Shown here: positions 33,782 to 42,448 of the stretch, in pieces
Layout of the letters: each line of letters begins with the position of its first letter
Position numbering within the stretch: position 1 is the first letter of the stretch
Assembly: GCF_900601905.1 (NCBI RefSeq)
Contig: NZ_UWFA01000416.1
Location: forward strand, 310,001 to 374,000
Direction of reading: 5' to 3'
DNA: 64,000 nt
From: Pseudomonas viridiflava
GTDB lineage: Bacteria; Pseudomonadota; Gammaproteobacteria; Pseudomonadales; Pseudomonadaceae
Translations under genes and position numbers: made by a program
The notes under the pieces: model-generated
Database searches by the model: none
The model's input: the letters and a program-made list of their open reading frames with translations, nothing else
What the model was told of the DNA's origin: nothing

Positions 33782-34294
33782 TTTGTAACTCCTTGACCGC
33801 TCGTCAATCTGATTAATTAGTTAGTTCAAACACATCATCAAATCGGCCAATTGATTCGTATCGCTGCAGATGAACGATAGACACATCGCTCACACCCATG
33901 CAGAGCCGGGTCTTGTCTAGATGCATGTAGCCTTGACGAAAGGCCGCTACACAAGCGCGTTACAACGAAGGGAGAAGTGACGAAACATTCAGATCCGAGG
34001 GCAACCACACTATCGCCTGCCACAAGTCTCATGAGGACGTCTCGCCCGCATCTCTCCGTCGAAAGACGGTCATGCCGGCTCAGCTTCATCAATCTGCCTT
34101 GTGGGCAGCACACATCCGGGAACATCACGACGGCTCGTCGTGCTGTCAAGAACACCCTTTACTGCTCTCCCGATCAGGGAGACAGCTGCATAATGCAAGT
34201 CGAACAGGCAGTCGTCAATGCTTATGTAGTGATTATTTTAGAGCACTACATATTTCTGATTATGACCGGCCGGTCACCCAAAGCGAGGGTTGGA
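33782..34294. other. Gene-poor gap of about 510 bases
   Basis: No credible gene: open frames here lack ribosome sites and family-like sequence. Two palindromes lie at the right end: TGTAGTG (near 34224) facing CACTACA (near 34244), and TGACCGGCCGGTCA at about 34262-34275. Either could end the kinase transcript from 34295, though no T-run follows. Base composition is less GC-rich than the neighbours. Confidence 0.5.
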
Positions 34295-36247
34295 TCAGGT
34301 GTTACGGCTGCCTGCGGCCAGCATGTTGTCGACTTTCTCAAGCAAGGCGCCAAGCTTGAACGGCTTGATGATCATGTCCATGCCCTCCCCCAGAAAGCTC
34401 TGGCGGTTGAGCGCATTTTCGGCGTAACCAGTCATGAACAACACCGGCAGGCAGGGTCGCCACAGCCGTGAGCGATCAGCCAGCTCGCGTCCGTTCATGT
34501 GCGGCAGGCCGACGTCGGTGAGCAGCAGGTCGATGGAATCGTCGTGCTCAAGCGCCGACAGCGCAGCAGCAACGTCCGCCACTTGAGTGCAGCGGTAGCC
34601 ATTGTCGATCAGCAATTCGTTGACAAACATGCGCACGGAGGCGGTGTCTTCAACAATCAGGATATGTTGCCCCGCGCCGACCCGGATGGGCGCGCTGGGA
34701 AGCGCGGCGACAGGCACCTGGTCGATGCCGGCAGGAAACATCAGGGTGACTTCAGTGCCATGTCCGGCCAGGCTGCGAATCACCACATCACCACCGGATT
34801 GACGGGCAAACCCGTAAATGGTCGAAAGCCCCAGGCCAGTCCCCTCGCCGATGGGTTTGGTGGTGAAAAATGGATCAAACACCTTATCGATCACACTGTG
34901 CTCGATGCCAACGCCGTCGTCCTTGACCGAGAGCGCCAGGTAAGCACCGTCCGCCAGGCGGGAATCGCCTTTGGAGTGAGCAGCAAAAGTGGTCACCCGG
35001 ATCGTACCGCCCGCAGGCAACGCATCTCGTGCGTTGATCACCAGATTGAGCAGCGCGCTTTCCAGCTGGCTGCTATCGACCAGTGCAATCGCTGACTGCG
35101 AGGTGAGATCCAGAGTCAGGGCAATGCGTTTACCGATGGTGCGCCTCAGCAAATCCTCCAGCGAACGTATGTGCTGGTTGATGTCGATCGGCCGCGCATC
35201 CAGCGGCTGCTGACGAGCGAAAGCCAGCAAGCGATGGGTCAGTGCTGCTGCGCTTGAGGCGGAAGCCAGGGCGGCGTCGGCGTAGCGCATGATCTTGTCG
35301 GGACGATTTTCTTCGGTGCGCTTCTTGATCAATTCGATGCCGGTAATGATCCCGGTCAGCAAGTTGTTGAAGTCGTGGGCAATGCCACCGGTCAGTTTGC
35401 CAATGGCGTCCATCTTCTGCGCCTGCAACAGCTGCGCCTCGGTGCGGGCGCGTTCGGCGACCTCATGTGCCAGCTGGGTGTTGACGCTGTGCAGTTGCTT
35501 GAGGTGCGACTGCTCGCGCCGCCGGTGCTCAGTGACATCTTCGATGAACACCAGGCTCAACTCTGGCGTGCGATAGGGAGAAATCTGCCATTCGGTTTCG
35601 CGCAACTCTCCATGAACCTGCATGTGCAGGGTGCCTTTCCAGCGCTCCCCCGCCAGCAGCCCGGCTTGCAGCTCCTGGATGATTTCATCCTGGTCGTCCG
35701 CCAGCGACTGGCGAACCGTCTGCTGCGCGGCGCTGTGCTGGATCAGACGTGCAAAGGCATGGTTGCACTCATGCACTTTGAGGTCGGCGTCCATCACCGC
35801 GATCGGCGCGGAGATGTTGACAAAGATTTCCCGGAATCGCGCCTCGCTCTCACGTAGCGCGTATTCGGTGTCCCGCACGCGGAGCAAGGTGCGCAGGGTC
35901 GCCAGCAGCACGTCCGGGTCCACTGGATGGACCAGATAGGCGTCCGCCCCGGCTTCCAGGCCGGTGACAATATCGGCGGTCTGGATCGATGCCGCAGAAA
36001 CGTGAACCACAGGCAGCAAAGCGGTCCGAGGCTCCGAGCGCAACAAGCGCACTACGTCGAAGCCACTCATGTCCGGCAGATTCACATCCAGAATCAGCGC
36101 GTCCGGCATCTCTGCCGCGATCAGCTCCAGCCCCTCGGTGCCAGTGCCGGCTTCAGAGACCACAAAGCTGTGACGTTCCATCCGGCGGCGCAGGGCATAG
36201 CGCGTGGCGGCATTGTCATCGACGATCAGCAGGCGCAATTCACGCAT
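34295..36247 (-). CDS. Receiver-PAS-histidine kinase-receiver hybrid of the stressosome operon
   Basis: 650 residues, soluble. N-terminal receiver with acceptor Asp54 in LILDVNLPDMSG, then PAS (about 135-245) with SLVFIEDVTEHRRR exit, H-box GGIAHDFNNLL (His about 292), ATPase with NLVINARDALP, DDGVGI and GTGLGLS, and C-terminal receiver (about 530-645) with Asp about 576 in LLTDVGLPHMNG. Its kinase core and last receiver resemble the hybrid kinase at 3105. Its start overlaps the end of the preceding kinase by 8 bases. Last gene of the stressosome run; a receiver without DNA-binding output. Confidence 0.9.
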   Translation of the reverse strand: MRELRLLIVDDNAATRYALRRRMERHSFVVSEAGTGTEGLELIAAEMPDALILDVNLPDMSGFDVVRLLRSEPRTALLPVVHVSAASIQTADIVTGLEAGADAYLVHPVDPDVLLATLRTLLRVRDTEYALRESEARFREIFVNISAPIAVMDADLKVHECNHAFARLIQHSAAQQTVRQSLADDQDEIIQELQAGLLAGERWKGTLHMQVHGELRETEWQISPYRTPELSLVFIEDVTEHRRREQSHLKQLHSVNTQLAHEVAERARTEAQLLQAQKMDAIGKLTGGIAHDFNNLLTGIITGIELIKKRTEENRPDKIMRYADAALASASSAAALTHRLLAFARQQPLDARPIDINQHIRSLEDLLRRTIGKRIALTLDLTSQSAIALVDSSQLESALLNLVINARDALPAGGTIRVTTFAAHSKGDSRLADGAYLALSVKDDGVGIEHSVIDKVFDPFFTTKPIGEGTGLGLSTIYGFARQSGGDVVIRSLAGHGTEVTLMFPAGIDQVPVAALPSAPIRVGAGQHILIVEDTASVRMFVNELLIDNGYRCTQVADVAAALSALEHDDSIDLLLTDVGLPHMNGRELADRSRLWRPCLPVLFMTGYAENALNRQSFLGEGMDMIIKPFKLGALLEKVDNMLAAGSRNT

Positions 36248-37103
36248 CGCCGTGCCCTGCAGCGATGGCCAGAGGGATGATCACGAAGAACGTCGAGCCC
36301 TCGCCCGGCTGGCTTTCCAGCCCCACGCGCCCACCGAGCAACTCGGCGAAACGCTTGCACAACGACAGGCCCAGGCCCGTACCTCGCAGGCGCTTCTGGA
36401 GCGGCGAGTCGATCTGGGAAAAGTCCTCGAACAGCGCACCGTGCATTTCCTCGGGAATACCGACCCCAGTGTCCCTCACGGCAAAGCGAATCTCGCTGTC
36501 GCTTTCCAGGCGCGCCGAAACCCGCACCTCACCGCGCTGGGTGAACTTGAGGGAGTTGGAAATGAAGTTGCGTAGAATCTGTGCCAGCTTCTTGTCATCG
36601 GTATACAGGCTAGGCAAGCCCACCGGCTCCTCGAATATAAGGTCCACTGCCGAAGCGTTGACGATCGGTCGAAACATGCCGCGCAGGGCCGAGAACAGAT
36701 CAAACATGTCAAACCAGGCGGCAGAAATGGAAATCCGCCCGGCTTCGATCTTCGCCAGGTCGAGCAAATCGTCAACCATGTCGCTCAGTTCCTGAGCGGC
36801 ACCACTGACGAAAGCCACCTGTTTGTGCTGCTCGTCACTCAAGGGACCGTCGATTTCGTCCCTGAGCAAGCTGGTGATACTCAGGATCGAGCCCAGCGGC
36901 GTGCGAAATTCGTGGCTCATGTAGGACAGAAAGCGGCTCTTGAGATCCGAAGCCTCACGCAGTTCGTCCGCCTGGTTATCCAGCTCGGCATACAGCGCGA
37001 GTACGCCCTGGTTGGTTTCTTCGAGTTCGGCCCGCAAGGCGTCGGCTTCAGCACGCAGTGCCTGCAGCTCAAGGGACAGATCAGCAGGAGTCGAATCAGG
37101 CAT
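36240..37103 (-). CDS. Soluble sensor histidine kinase of the stressosome operon
   Basis: 287 residues from the ATG at 37103, which overlaps the phosphatase stop by 8 bases (a longer frame reaches 37151 without a site). A coiled coil covers residues 10-55; H-box FLSYMSHEFRTPLG (His64); ATPase domain with NFISNSLKFT, DTGVGIP, GTGLGLSL. No sensing domain or membrane segment, so input probably comes through the coiled coil or partner proteins. Its receiver partner is most likely the next hybrid kinase. Confidence 0.88.
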   Translation of the reverse strand: MPDSTPADLSLELQALRAEADALRAELEETNQGVLALYAELDNQADELREASDLKSRFLSYMSHEFRTPLGSILSITSLLRDEIDGPLSDEQHKQVAFVSGAAQELSDMVDDLLDLAKIEAGRISISAAWFDMFDLFSALRGMFRPIVNASAVDLIFEEPVGLPSLYTDDKKLAQILRNFISNSLKFTQRGEVRVSARLESDSEIRFAVRDTGVGIPEEMHGALFEDFSQIDSPLQKRLRGTGLGLSLCKRFAELLGGRVGLESQPGEGSTFFVIIPLAIAAGHGDA

Positions 37104-38112
37104 TGAAAGCCTCCATGGCAATGACAAAGACAGTGACATCATCGCGCCCACGGCAATAATCGCGGTGCAGCAACGCCGCGATGACCGCGGGGTGACGAAA
37201 GATCAGACCCGGATAATCACGCAGATTCCAACGAGATTGCAGTCCATCGCTGTACATCACCAATAACTGTCCATTGACCTGAGTATGCTCGAACGCTTGC
37301 GCCTTTCTGAATTGCAGCCCGACGATGCCGGGGTGTGAAGCCAGCCCACGGGTTTTTTCGCCGTCGACCAGGGTTGCACCGATATTGCCGATACCGACAA
37401 AGCGTAGCCCACCGCTGGCGGCATCGAAGCTTACCAGCGCAGCAGCGCCGCCTCGGGTGCCTTTCATGGCGTGGTGCATGTCATCGAGCAGGTGCTCGGC
37501 ATGATCGAAGGGTTGGCGCTGAAAAACCACCTCCCCCGCTCGTGCTGCCAGCTGTGCCTCCTCGCCGTGGCCCAGGCCATCGATGACCAGCGCACTCAGC
37601 CGGTCACCCTGAACCGCCAGGGACCAGACATCGCCGCAGGCCGGGTCGTCGTGCAAGGAATGCTGACTGATGCCCAGCCGCAGGTCTTTCGTCTGGCTGT
37701 TGCGAGCGAAGAAACGCGCCAACACGACCGCCCCACGGCCATCCACATGGACGTCAAACACGTCGGCCTGACGCTCGATGGCGCCCAGGCCAATCCCTTG
37801 CGTACCGCCGGTCGAGAATCCGTCGCGCAGGCAGGCGTTGAGGTCAAACCCGGGACCGCGATCAATCGCAATCAGCTCCACCGCCGAAAAACCCTCAGAG
37901 GCAAATACCCGCAAGTGCAGTTCGCCGCTGACCGCGTGCTTGAGAATATTACTGGTCAGTTCGGTGGCAACCAGCGCGACACGGCCGGCATCGGTCTCAT
38001 CGAACCCCAGCTTTTCTGCCAATTGCTGAGCCATGCGCCGGGCGTGGCCGATCTGGCTGTTGTCCTGGATCAATAACACTTGAGTCAGGTTGCCGCGCAG
38101 GTTCACGTCCAT
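37096..38112 (-). CDS. RsbT-like ATPase fused to SpoIIE-type phosphatase (RsbX-like)
   Basis: 338 residues. Residues 1-130 are an anti-sigma-factor type ATP-binding domain: ALVATELTSNILKHA (N box), DRGPGF and GTQGIGLG (G boxes). Residues about 145-335 are a SpoIIE/PP2C-like domain with SALVIDGLGHGEEAQLAA and VMYSDGLQSRW and the C-terminal DDVTVFVIA, carrying metal Asp residues. In stressosomes RsbX-like phosphatases reset phosphorylated RsbS/RsbR. The ATPase part may bind a partner as RsbT does. Overlaps rsbT by 10 bases. Confidence 0.88.
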   Translation of the reverse strand: MDVNLRGNLTQVLLIQDNSQIGHARRMAQQLAEKLGFDETDAGRVALVATELTSNILKHAVSGELHLRVFASEGFSAVELIAIDRGPGFDLNACLRDGFSTGGTQGIGLGAIERQADVFDVHVDGRGAVVLARFFARNSQTKDLRLGISQHSLHDDPACGDVWSLAVQGDRLSALVIDGLGHGEEAQLAARAGEVVFQRQPFDHAEHLLDDMHHAMKGTRGGAAALVSFDAASGGLRFVGIGNIGATLVDGEKTRGLASHPGIVGLQFRKAQAFEHTQVNGQLLVMYSDGLQSRWNLRDYPGLIFRHPAVIAALLHRDYCRGRDDVTVFVIAMEAFNA

Positions 38113-38507
38113 CGGGTGATCGATATACGAGTACCCGCGCCGGGAGCGGTGTCCAGTTCGAAGTCATCCACCAGACGCTTGGCGCCGGTCAGACCCAGGC
38201 CCATGCCATTGCCGGAAGTCCAGCCGTCGGTCATGGCCAGCTTCAGATCAGGAATGCCGGGGCCTTCATCGCGAAAGGTAATGCGCAAACCGACACGCAT
38301 GTCTTCGTCGAGGATCTGCCAGTCCATGTCGCCTCCACCGCCATAGACCATGGTGTTGCGCGCCAGCTCGCTGACAGCGGTAACCATCTTGGTCAGGTCA
38401 ATCAGGCGCATGCCGCATTCCTGAGCCAGCTTGCGCGCAGTCTGACGCGCCAGAACGACGTCCTGCTCGATCAACACCGGTTGCGTGCCGCTGCTGCGCA
38501 CAGTCAT
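38103..38507 (-). CDS. rsbT: RsbT serine/threonine kinase of the stressosome
   Basis: 134 residues, GHKL fold. N box SELARNTMVYGGGG (about 46-59), G1 DEGPGIPD (about 80-87), G2 GNGMGLGLTGAKRL (about 98-111). RsbT binds RsbS in the stressosome, phosphorylates RsbS and RsbR on stress, and is then released to its output partner. In Bacillus that is RsbU; no rsbU or sigB is seen here, so the target may be the fused phosphatase or kinases downstream. Start overlaps the rsbS stop by 4 bases. Confidence 0.9.
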   Translation of the reverse strand: MTVRSSGTQPVLIEQDVVLARQTARKLAQECGMRLIDLTKMVTAVSELARNTMVYGGGGDMDWQILDEDMRVGLRITFRDEGPGIPDLKLAMTDGWTSGNGMGLGLTGAKRLVDDFELDTAPGAGTRISITRWT

Positions 38508-38866
38508 TGGGCAGACACTCGCTCTTGCAGGAGTTTCATGCCGCGCTCGACATTGAGTGCGGTACTGACGCCCGGCAGGGTCATGCCCAGCTCGACCAGC
38601 GTGATAGCCACCGCTGGCTGCATGCCCACCAGCACGGTTTCGGCATCCATGATCCGCGACAGGCCGGAAATGGTGCCGATCATGCGCCCGACAAAGGAGT
38701 CGACGATGTCCAGCGCCGAGATGTCGATCAGGACACCCCGTGCCGAGGTCTTGCTGATCCGCTCGGACAAATCATCCTGCAACGTCAAGGCCAGCTGATC
38801 GTGCATGTCGACCTGGATGGTCACCAGCAGATAGGCGCCCATTTGCAGAATAGGGATACGTTCCAT
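38504..38866 (-). CDS. rsbS: RsbS STAS-domain stressosome scaffold
   Basis: 120 residues, one STAS domain. The phosphorylatable Ser is Ser57 in DISALDIVDSFVGRM, the position of the RsbS site of Bacillus. AETVLVGMQPAVAITLVELGM follows in the second conserved block. RsbS builds the stressosome core with RsbR and holds RsbT in unstressed cells. Four bases after rsbR. Confidence 0.92.
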   Translation of the reverse strand: MERIPILQMGAYLLVTIQVDMHDQLALTLQDDLSERISKTSARGVLIDISALDIVDSFVGRMIGTISGLSRIMDAETVLVGMQPAVAITLVELGMTLPGVSTALNVERGMKLLQERVSAQ

Positions 38867-38870
38867 GGCC

Positions 38871-39722
38871 TCATACCGCCTTGGTCACAGTCATTCCCAG
38901 GCGACGCAGCGCCAGTGCCAGTGCATCGGCGAGGTTGGCCTTGGTGACCACACCCTGCAGATCCAGCCCCAGGTGCACGATGGTCTGAGCGATTTGCGGG
39001 CGCACGCCGCTGATGATGCAGTCCGCACCCATCAGGCGAATGGCGGTCACGGTCTTGAGCAGATGCTGTGCGACCAGCGTGTCCACGGTTGGCACGCCGG
39101 TAATGTCGATGATGGCGATTTCCGAACCGGTATCGACGATGCGCTGCAGCAGCGATTCCATCACCACTTGGGTGCGCTGAGAGTCCAGGGTGCCAATCAT
39201 TGGCAGGGCCAGCACGCCGTCCCACAGCTTGACCACCGGGGTGGACAGCTCCAGCAATTCTTCCTGCTGACGCTTGATCACGTTTTCCCGGGACTTCTGG
39301 AACGTACGAATGGTGTGCATCGCCAGGGCGTCGAGCAGTTCTGACAGTTCCAGCAGCTGCTCGGCATACAGCGCCGGGTCAGCGTGATATTCCTGTTGCA
39401 GCAAGCTGAAGATCGGCCCCTTGAGCGAGAACACGAAGCTGGCGGTCTGCTGCGAATCCTGGCCGATCAGAGCGCGACTCTGGGACAGTTTTTCGAGAAA
39501 TTGACGGATCTCGTCCCAGTCACTGCCAGCCAGAGACTGGTGGCGACCTTTTTCCGCAACCGAGATCACCAGGCGCAGGAAGTCGGCGGCCTGATGCTTG
39601 AGGTCGTCTTCCTTGACATTGCGCGTCGCGCCATTGGCTTCCAGCGCGAGGACCCAGGCGGTGATCAATTGCTGCTGGGACGCCTTGATTGCGTCCACGG
39701 TTTTCTGCTGTACGGCTGCCAT
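38871..39722 (-). CDS. rsbR: RsbR stressosome sensor
   Basis: 283 residues from the ATG at 39722, with AGGAG upstream; a longer in-frame opening exists without a site. The N-terminal 1-150 is the all-helical RsbR_N globin-like sensor domain (FVFSLKGPIFSLLQQEYH). The STAS domain (about 160-283) has IIDITGVPTVDTLVAQH and SGVRPQIAQTIVHLGLD, with Thr215 and Thr247 at the sites I would align with the two phosphorylated Thr of Bacillus RsbRA. First gene of the operon. The input signal is unknown because the sensor domain has no obvious ligand motif. Confidence 0.92.
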   Translation of the reverse strand: MAAVQQKTVDAIKASQQQLITAWVLALEANGATRNVKEDDLKHQAADFLRLVISVAEKGRHQSLAGSDWDEIRQFLEKLSQSRALIGQDSQQTASFVFSLKGPIFSLLQQEYHADPALYAEQLLELSELLDALAMHTIRTFQKSRENVIKRQQEELLELSTPVVKLWDGVLALPMIGTLDSQRTQVVMESLLQRIVDTGSEIAIIDITGVPTVDTLVAQHLLKTVTAIRLMGADCIISGVRPQIAQTIVHLGLDLQGVVTKANLADALALALRRLGMTVTKAV

Positions 39723-39966
39723 CTTGTTTTTTACTCCTGAGCGATTGCGGTGCCCCGGCACAGACAGGGACACACGATCGATATAAACGGGGTAGACCAG
39801 CTTGGTTATGGCGCGATTCTCTACGGTTTGCATCGAAATGCAAGTGCGGGCGGCTGGCACATTGCCGAATGCTTGCAGTCAAGGCTTGTAGTGCTCCATC
39901 GCAGTGGTAAACACACCCAAAAGGGTGCGGCTCGTCGGAAATAATCGGGACACAAATCCAGCGCTC
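39723..39966. other. Gap upstream of the stressosome operon
   Basis: 244 bases without a gene. It should hold the rsbR promoter on the minus strand; no convincing -35/-10 was read. The complement of 39724-39731 reads AAAAACAA, an AAnAAnAA Hfq/Crc-type motif placed exactly between the ribosome site and the rsbR ATG. Confidence 0.45.
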
Positions 39967-40839
39967 TCAGCGCACTGCCGCAAACACCTCGACGATTTTT
40001 TCGATTACCGCTCTGACGCGCGCCGTGTGTCGCAGATCCTCGTGGGTCACCAGCCAGATGTCGTAGGTACCCAGGCGCTGCCGATCCGGCCATAACCGCG
40101 TCAGGCCATCGGCCTCACCAAGGCACACGGGGACCTCGCCAATACCAATACCGGCAGCAATCGAGCGACGCATCATCAGCCCGGTATTCACGGTCGCCAC
40201 CAGACGCCCCTGGCTTATCGCCTCCGAAACGATAGTCGGTTCCCGGCCGTTCTCCAGATAAGGCTGGTACATGATCAGGTCGTGCCCGGCGAAGGCAGCA
40301 CCCGGTACCGGCTCAGGGTGACGCCTGGCGTAGTCGGCCGAAGCGAACAGGCCCACCGGCAAGCGGGCGATGCAGCGCGTGATCAGGTCCGGATTCTCCG
40401 GCTTGATGTTTCTGACCGCGATGTCCGCTTCGCGCCTGGACAAGCTCAACATTTGGATGGACGTATCAAGGCGGACTTTAACGTCCGGATGCTGCTGATG
40501 CAGGCTGGCAATGGCCGGGATCAGAAAGTCAGTGGCCAGCGTGTCGGTGGTGGTGATCCGCACTTCACCGGTCAGCCGATCATCCAGGCCCTGAATCTGG
40601 CGTTGCAGCTCCAGCGCCGAACGCTCCATTTTTTCCACCGACAAGAGCGCGGCCTCACCCGCGACGGTCAGCACATAGCCCTCCGAGGTCCGCAGGAACA
40701 GCGTGGTGCCCAGGGCCTTTTCCAATGCCGCGATCCTGCGACCCACCGTTGCCTGGTCGACGTTAAGGACCCGGGCTGCACCGCGCAGCGTGGCCTTGCG
40801 GCAAACAGCCAGAAAGATTCGAGTGTCGTCCCAATTCAT
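39967..40839 (-). CDS. LysR-family transcriptional regulator
   Basis: 290 residues from the ATG at 40839 (GGAGCG upstream; a further Met 7 codons earlier is in frame). The winged HTH is at 1-60: NWDDTRIFLAVCRKATLRGAARVL split, DQATVGRRIAALEKALG. The rest is a LysR effector-binding domain with VRLDTSIQMLSLSRREADIAVR. It is divergent from an MFS transporter gene with 135 bases between, the usual arrangement for local control. Effector unknown. Confidence 0.88.
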   Translation of the reverse strand: MNWDDTRIFLAVCRKATLRGAARVLNVDQATVGRRIAALEKALGTTLFLRTSEGYVLTVAGEAALLSVEKMERSALELQRQIQGLDDRLTGEVRITTTDTLATDFLIPAIASLHQQHPDVKVRLDTSIQMLSLSRREADIAVRNIKPENPDLITRCIARLPVGLFASADYARRHPEPVPGAAFAGHDLIMYQPYLENGREPTIVSEAISQGRLVATVNTGLMMRRSIAAGIGIGEVPVCLGEADGLTRLWPDRQRLGTYDIWLVTHEDLRHTARVRAVIEKIVEVFAAVR

Positions 40840-40974
40840 GAGCGCTCCGGACTGATGCATTTTTGCATCCGAGTGATGAGGATTATCTGCAGGATTGCAT
40901 TGATCATCATCGTTACCATGGCTTCAGCCAAGCACTTTTTCGTGCTTCATCGATTCGGTACGGGACACTCCATC

Positions 40975-42207
40975 ATGGTCACCACTGACACGCTTGCCTC
41001 ACAAGGTCTCGCCTCACAGAGCAAAGGCGTCTGGCTGCACATTCTGGCTGGGCTTTGCGCCAGCCTGGTGAGCATCGGCCTGGCGCGATTTGCCTACACG
41101 CCGCTGATCCCCTCGTTGATTGAGGCCCACTGGTTTTCCGCCTCGGACGTGATTTACCTGAGTGCGGCCAATCTGATCGGTTATCTGGTCGGCGCGCTGG
41201 CGGGACGCCCTATCGCCACCCGCCTGACCAATGCCCACGCCCTGCGGCTAATGATGCTGATCGCCAGCGCATCGTTTTTCGCCTGCGCCTATCCGCTATC
41301 GATTACCTGGTTCTTCGCCTGGCGCCTGCTGTCCGGGATTGCCGGGGGCGCGATCATGGTGCTGGTGGCCTCGACCGTCATTCCCCACGTGCCCGCCGCG
41401 CGCAAAGGGCTGGCCAGTGGCGCGATCTTTTTGGGCGTCGGTCTGGGCATCGCCGGGTCCGGCACGGTGGTGCCGTTTCTGCTGTCGCTTGGCTTGCAGG
41501 ACGCTTGGATCGGGCTGGGCATCGTGTCCCTGGTATTGACCGTGATCAGCTCCTTCGGCTGGCCATCGGCGAGCGCCAGTGCAGCGGTCACTCCCACGAC
41601 CGCGCAGGCTGATCAACCCACTGCCCGGCTCAACTGCGGGGTGTATCTACTGTTCGGCCAATATGCGCTGATGGCCGTCGGCCTGGTTCCGGCGATGGTC
41701 TTTCTGGTCGACTACGTGACACGCGGTCTGGGCCTGAGCACTCACGCCGGAGCCGTGATCTGGATTCTGTATGGCGTCGGCGCCATCGTTGGCCCGGTCA
41801 TCTACGGCCTGCTGGCTGACCGCCTGGGTGCGCGAACTTCGATTCGTGTCGTACTGGCGGTTCAGGCAGTTGCGGTCGCGTTGCTGTGCAGCAGCCCTCA
41901 CTTTTCACTGCTGGCTTTTCTGGCAATCGTCATCGGTTCGTTTCCACCTGGTATCGTGCCTTTGGCGCTGGCACGGATCCACGAATTGGTCCCCGGCCAT
42001 CACCAGCAACAAGCCGCGTGGAGCCGCGCAACGGTGTCCTTCGCGACGTTCCAGGCGCTGGGCGGCTACGGCTATTCGATGATCTTCAATGCCAATGGCG
42101 GGCATCATGTGATGCTGTTTGTCATCGCCGCATCGGCCATTGCCGTCGCCTTGCTGGCGGACGTTGTTGCAGGAGGGATCGCGCGCAGTCGGAAGATGAA
42201 TTCGTAA
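40975..42207 (+). CDS. MFS transporter, YbfB/YjiJ family
   Basis: 410 residues from the ATG at 40975. About twelve membrane helices; the region from LHILAGLCASLVSIGLARFAYTPL (in two parts, about 21-45) is characteristic of the YbfB/YjiJ group. A central hydrophilic linker (about 195-215, rich in Ser, Ala, Thr) divides two six-helix halves. Probably a proton-driven exporter or sugar-type transporter; substrate unknown. Only a weak GGGAC stands upstream. The frame is open far upstream (to 40282) over the divergent LysR gene; that part is not coding. Confidence 0.85.
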   Translation: MVTTDTLASQGLASQSKGVWLHILAGLCASLVSIGLARFAYTPLIPSLIEAHWFSASDVIYLSAANLIGYLVGALAGRPIATRLTNAHALRLMMLIASASFFACAYPLSITWFFAWRLLSGIAGGAIMVLVASTVIPHVPAARKGLASGAIFLGVGLGIAGSGTVVPFLLSLGLQDAWIGLGIVSLVLTVISSFGWPSASASAAVTPTTAQADQPTARLNCGVYLLFGQYALMAVGLVPAMVFLVDYVTRGLGLSTHAGAVIWILYGVGAIVGPVIYGLLADRLGARTSIRVVLAVQAVAVALLCSSPHFSLLAFLAIVIGSFPPGIVPLALARIHELVPGHHQQQAAWSRATVSFATFQALGGYGYSMIFNANGGHHVMLFVIAASAIAVALLADVVAGGIARSRKMNS

Positions 42208-42237
42208 GACGCAATCTCTGGCTGCCAACTGCATCCT

Positions 42238-42330
42238 GTGGGAGCGAATTCATTCGCGAAGGCAATATTAATGCCGATGAAGATGCATCAGATGTGCTTG
42301 CCTCTTCGCGAATGAATTCGCTCCCACAGG
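42238..42330. repeat. REPIN of the GTGGGAGCGAATTCATTCGC type
   Basis: TGTGGGAGCGAATTCATTCG (42238) and CGAATGAATTCGCTCCCACA (ends 42328) are perfect inverted arms with about 47 bases between. It is a different REP family from those near 24777. It lies after the MFS gene and before the terminator of the convergent hydrolase gene. Confidence 0.85.
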
Positions 42331-42397
42331 AAGTCGTCTTGGCGCCGCCAATGCCTCGCGAACACGTTCGCTTCTACAGACATTAATTCGCAGACGA

Positions 42398-42435
42398 AAA
42401 AAAACGGCGCCCCACCAACAGGCGGGGCGCCGTTT
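42398..42435 (-). terminator. Terminator of the YcaC-like operon
   Basis: ACGGCGCCCC and GGGGCGCCGT pair (stem about 12 base pairs, loop ACCAACAGGC); on the minus strand a run of eight T follows. Eleven-odd bases after the stop of the YcaC-like gene. Confidence 0.85.
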
Positions 42436-42448
42436 CTATGAACAGGGC

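Noticed and set aside
33838..34155. Minus-strand frame of 105 residues in the 33.8-34.3 kb gap
   Set aside because: No ribosome site, Ser/Arg-rich, overlapping an equally poor plus-strand frame.
39855..39875. TGGCAC-like sigma54 site upstream of rsbR
   Set aside because: GG to GC spacing is not 10, and orientation does not fit the minus-strand operon.
40282..40974. Long in-frame upstream extension of the YbfB-like MFS gene
   Set aside because: It is the antisense of the LysR gene; the MFS protein begins at the Met at 40975.
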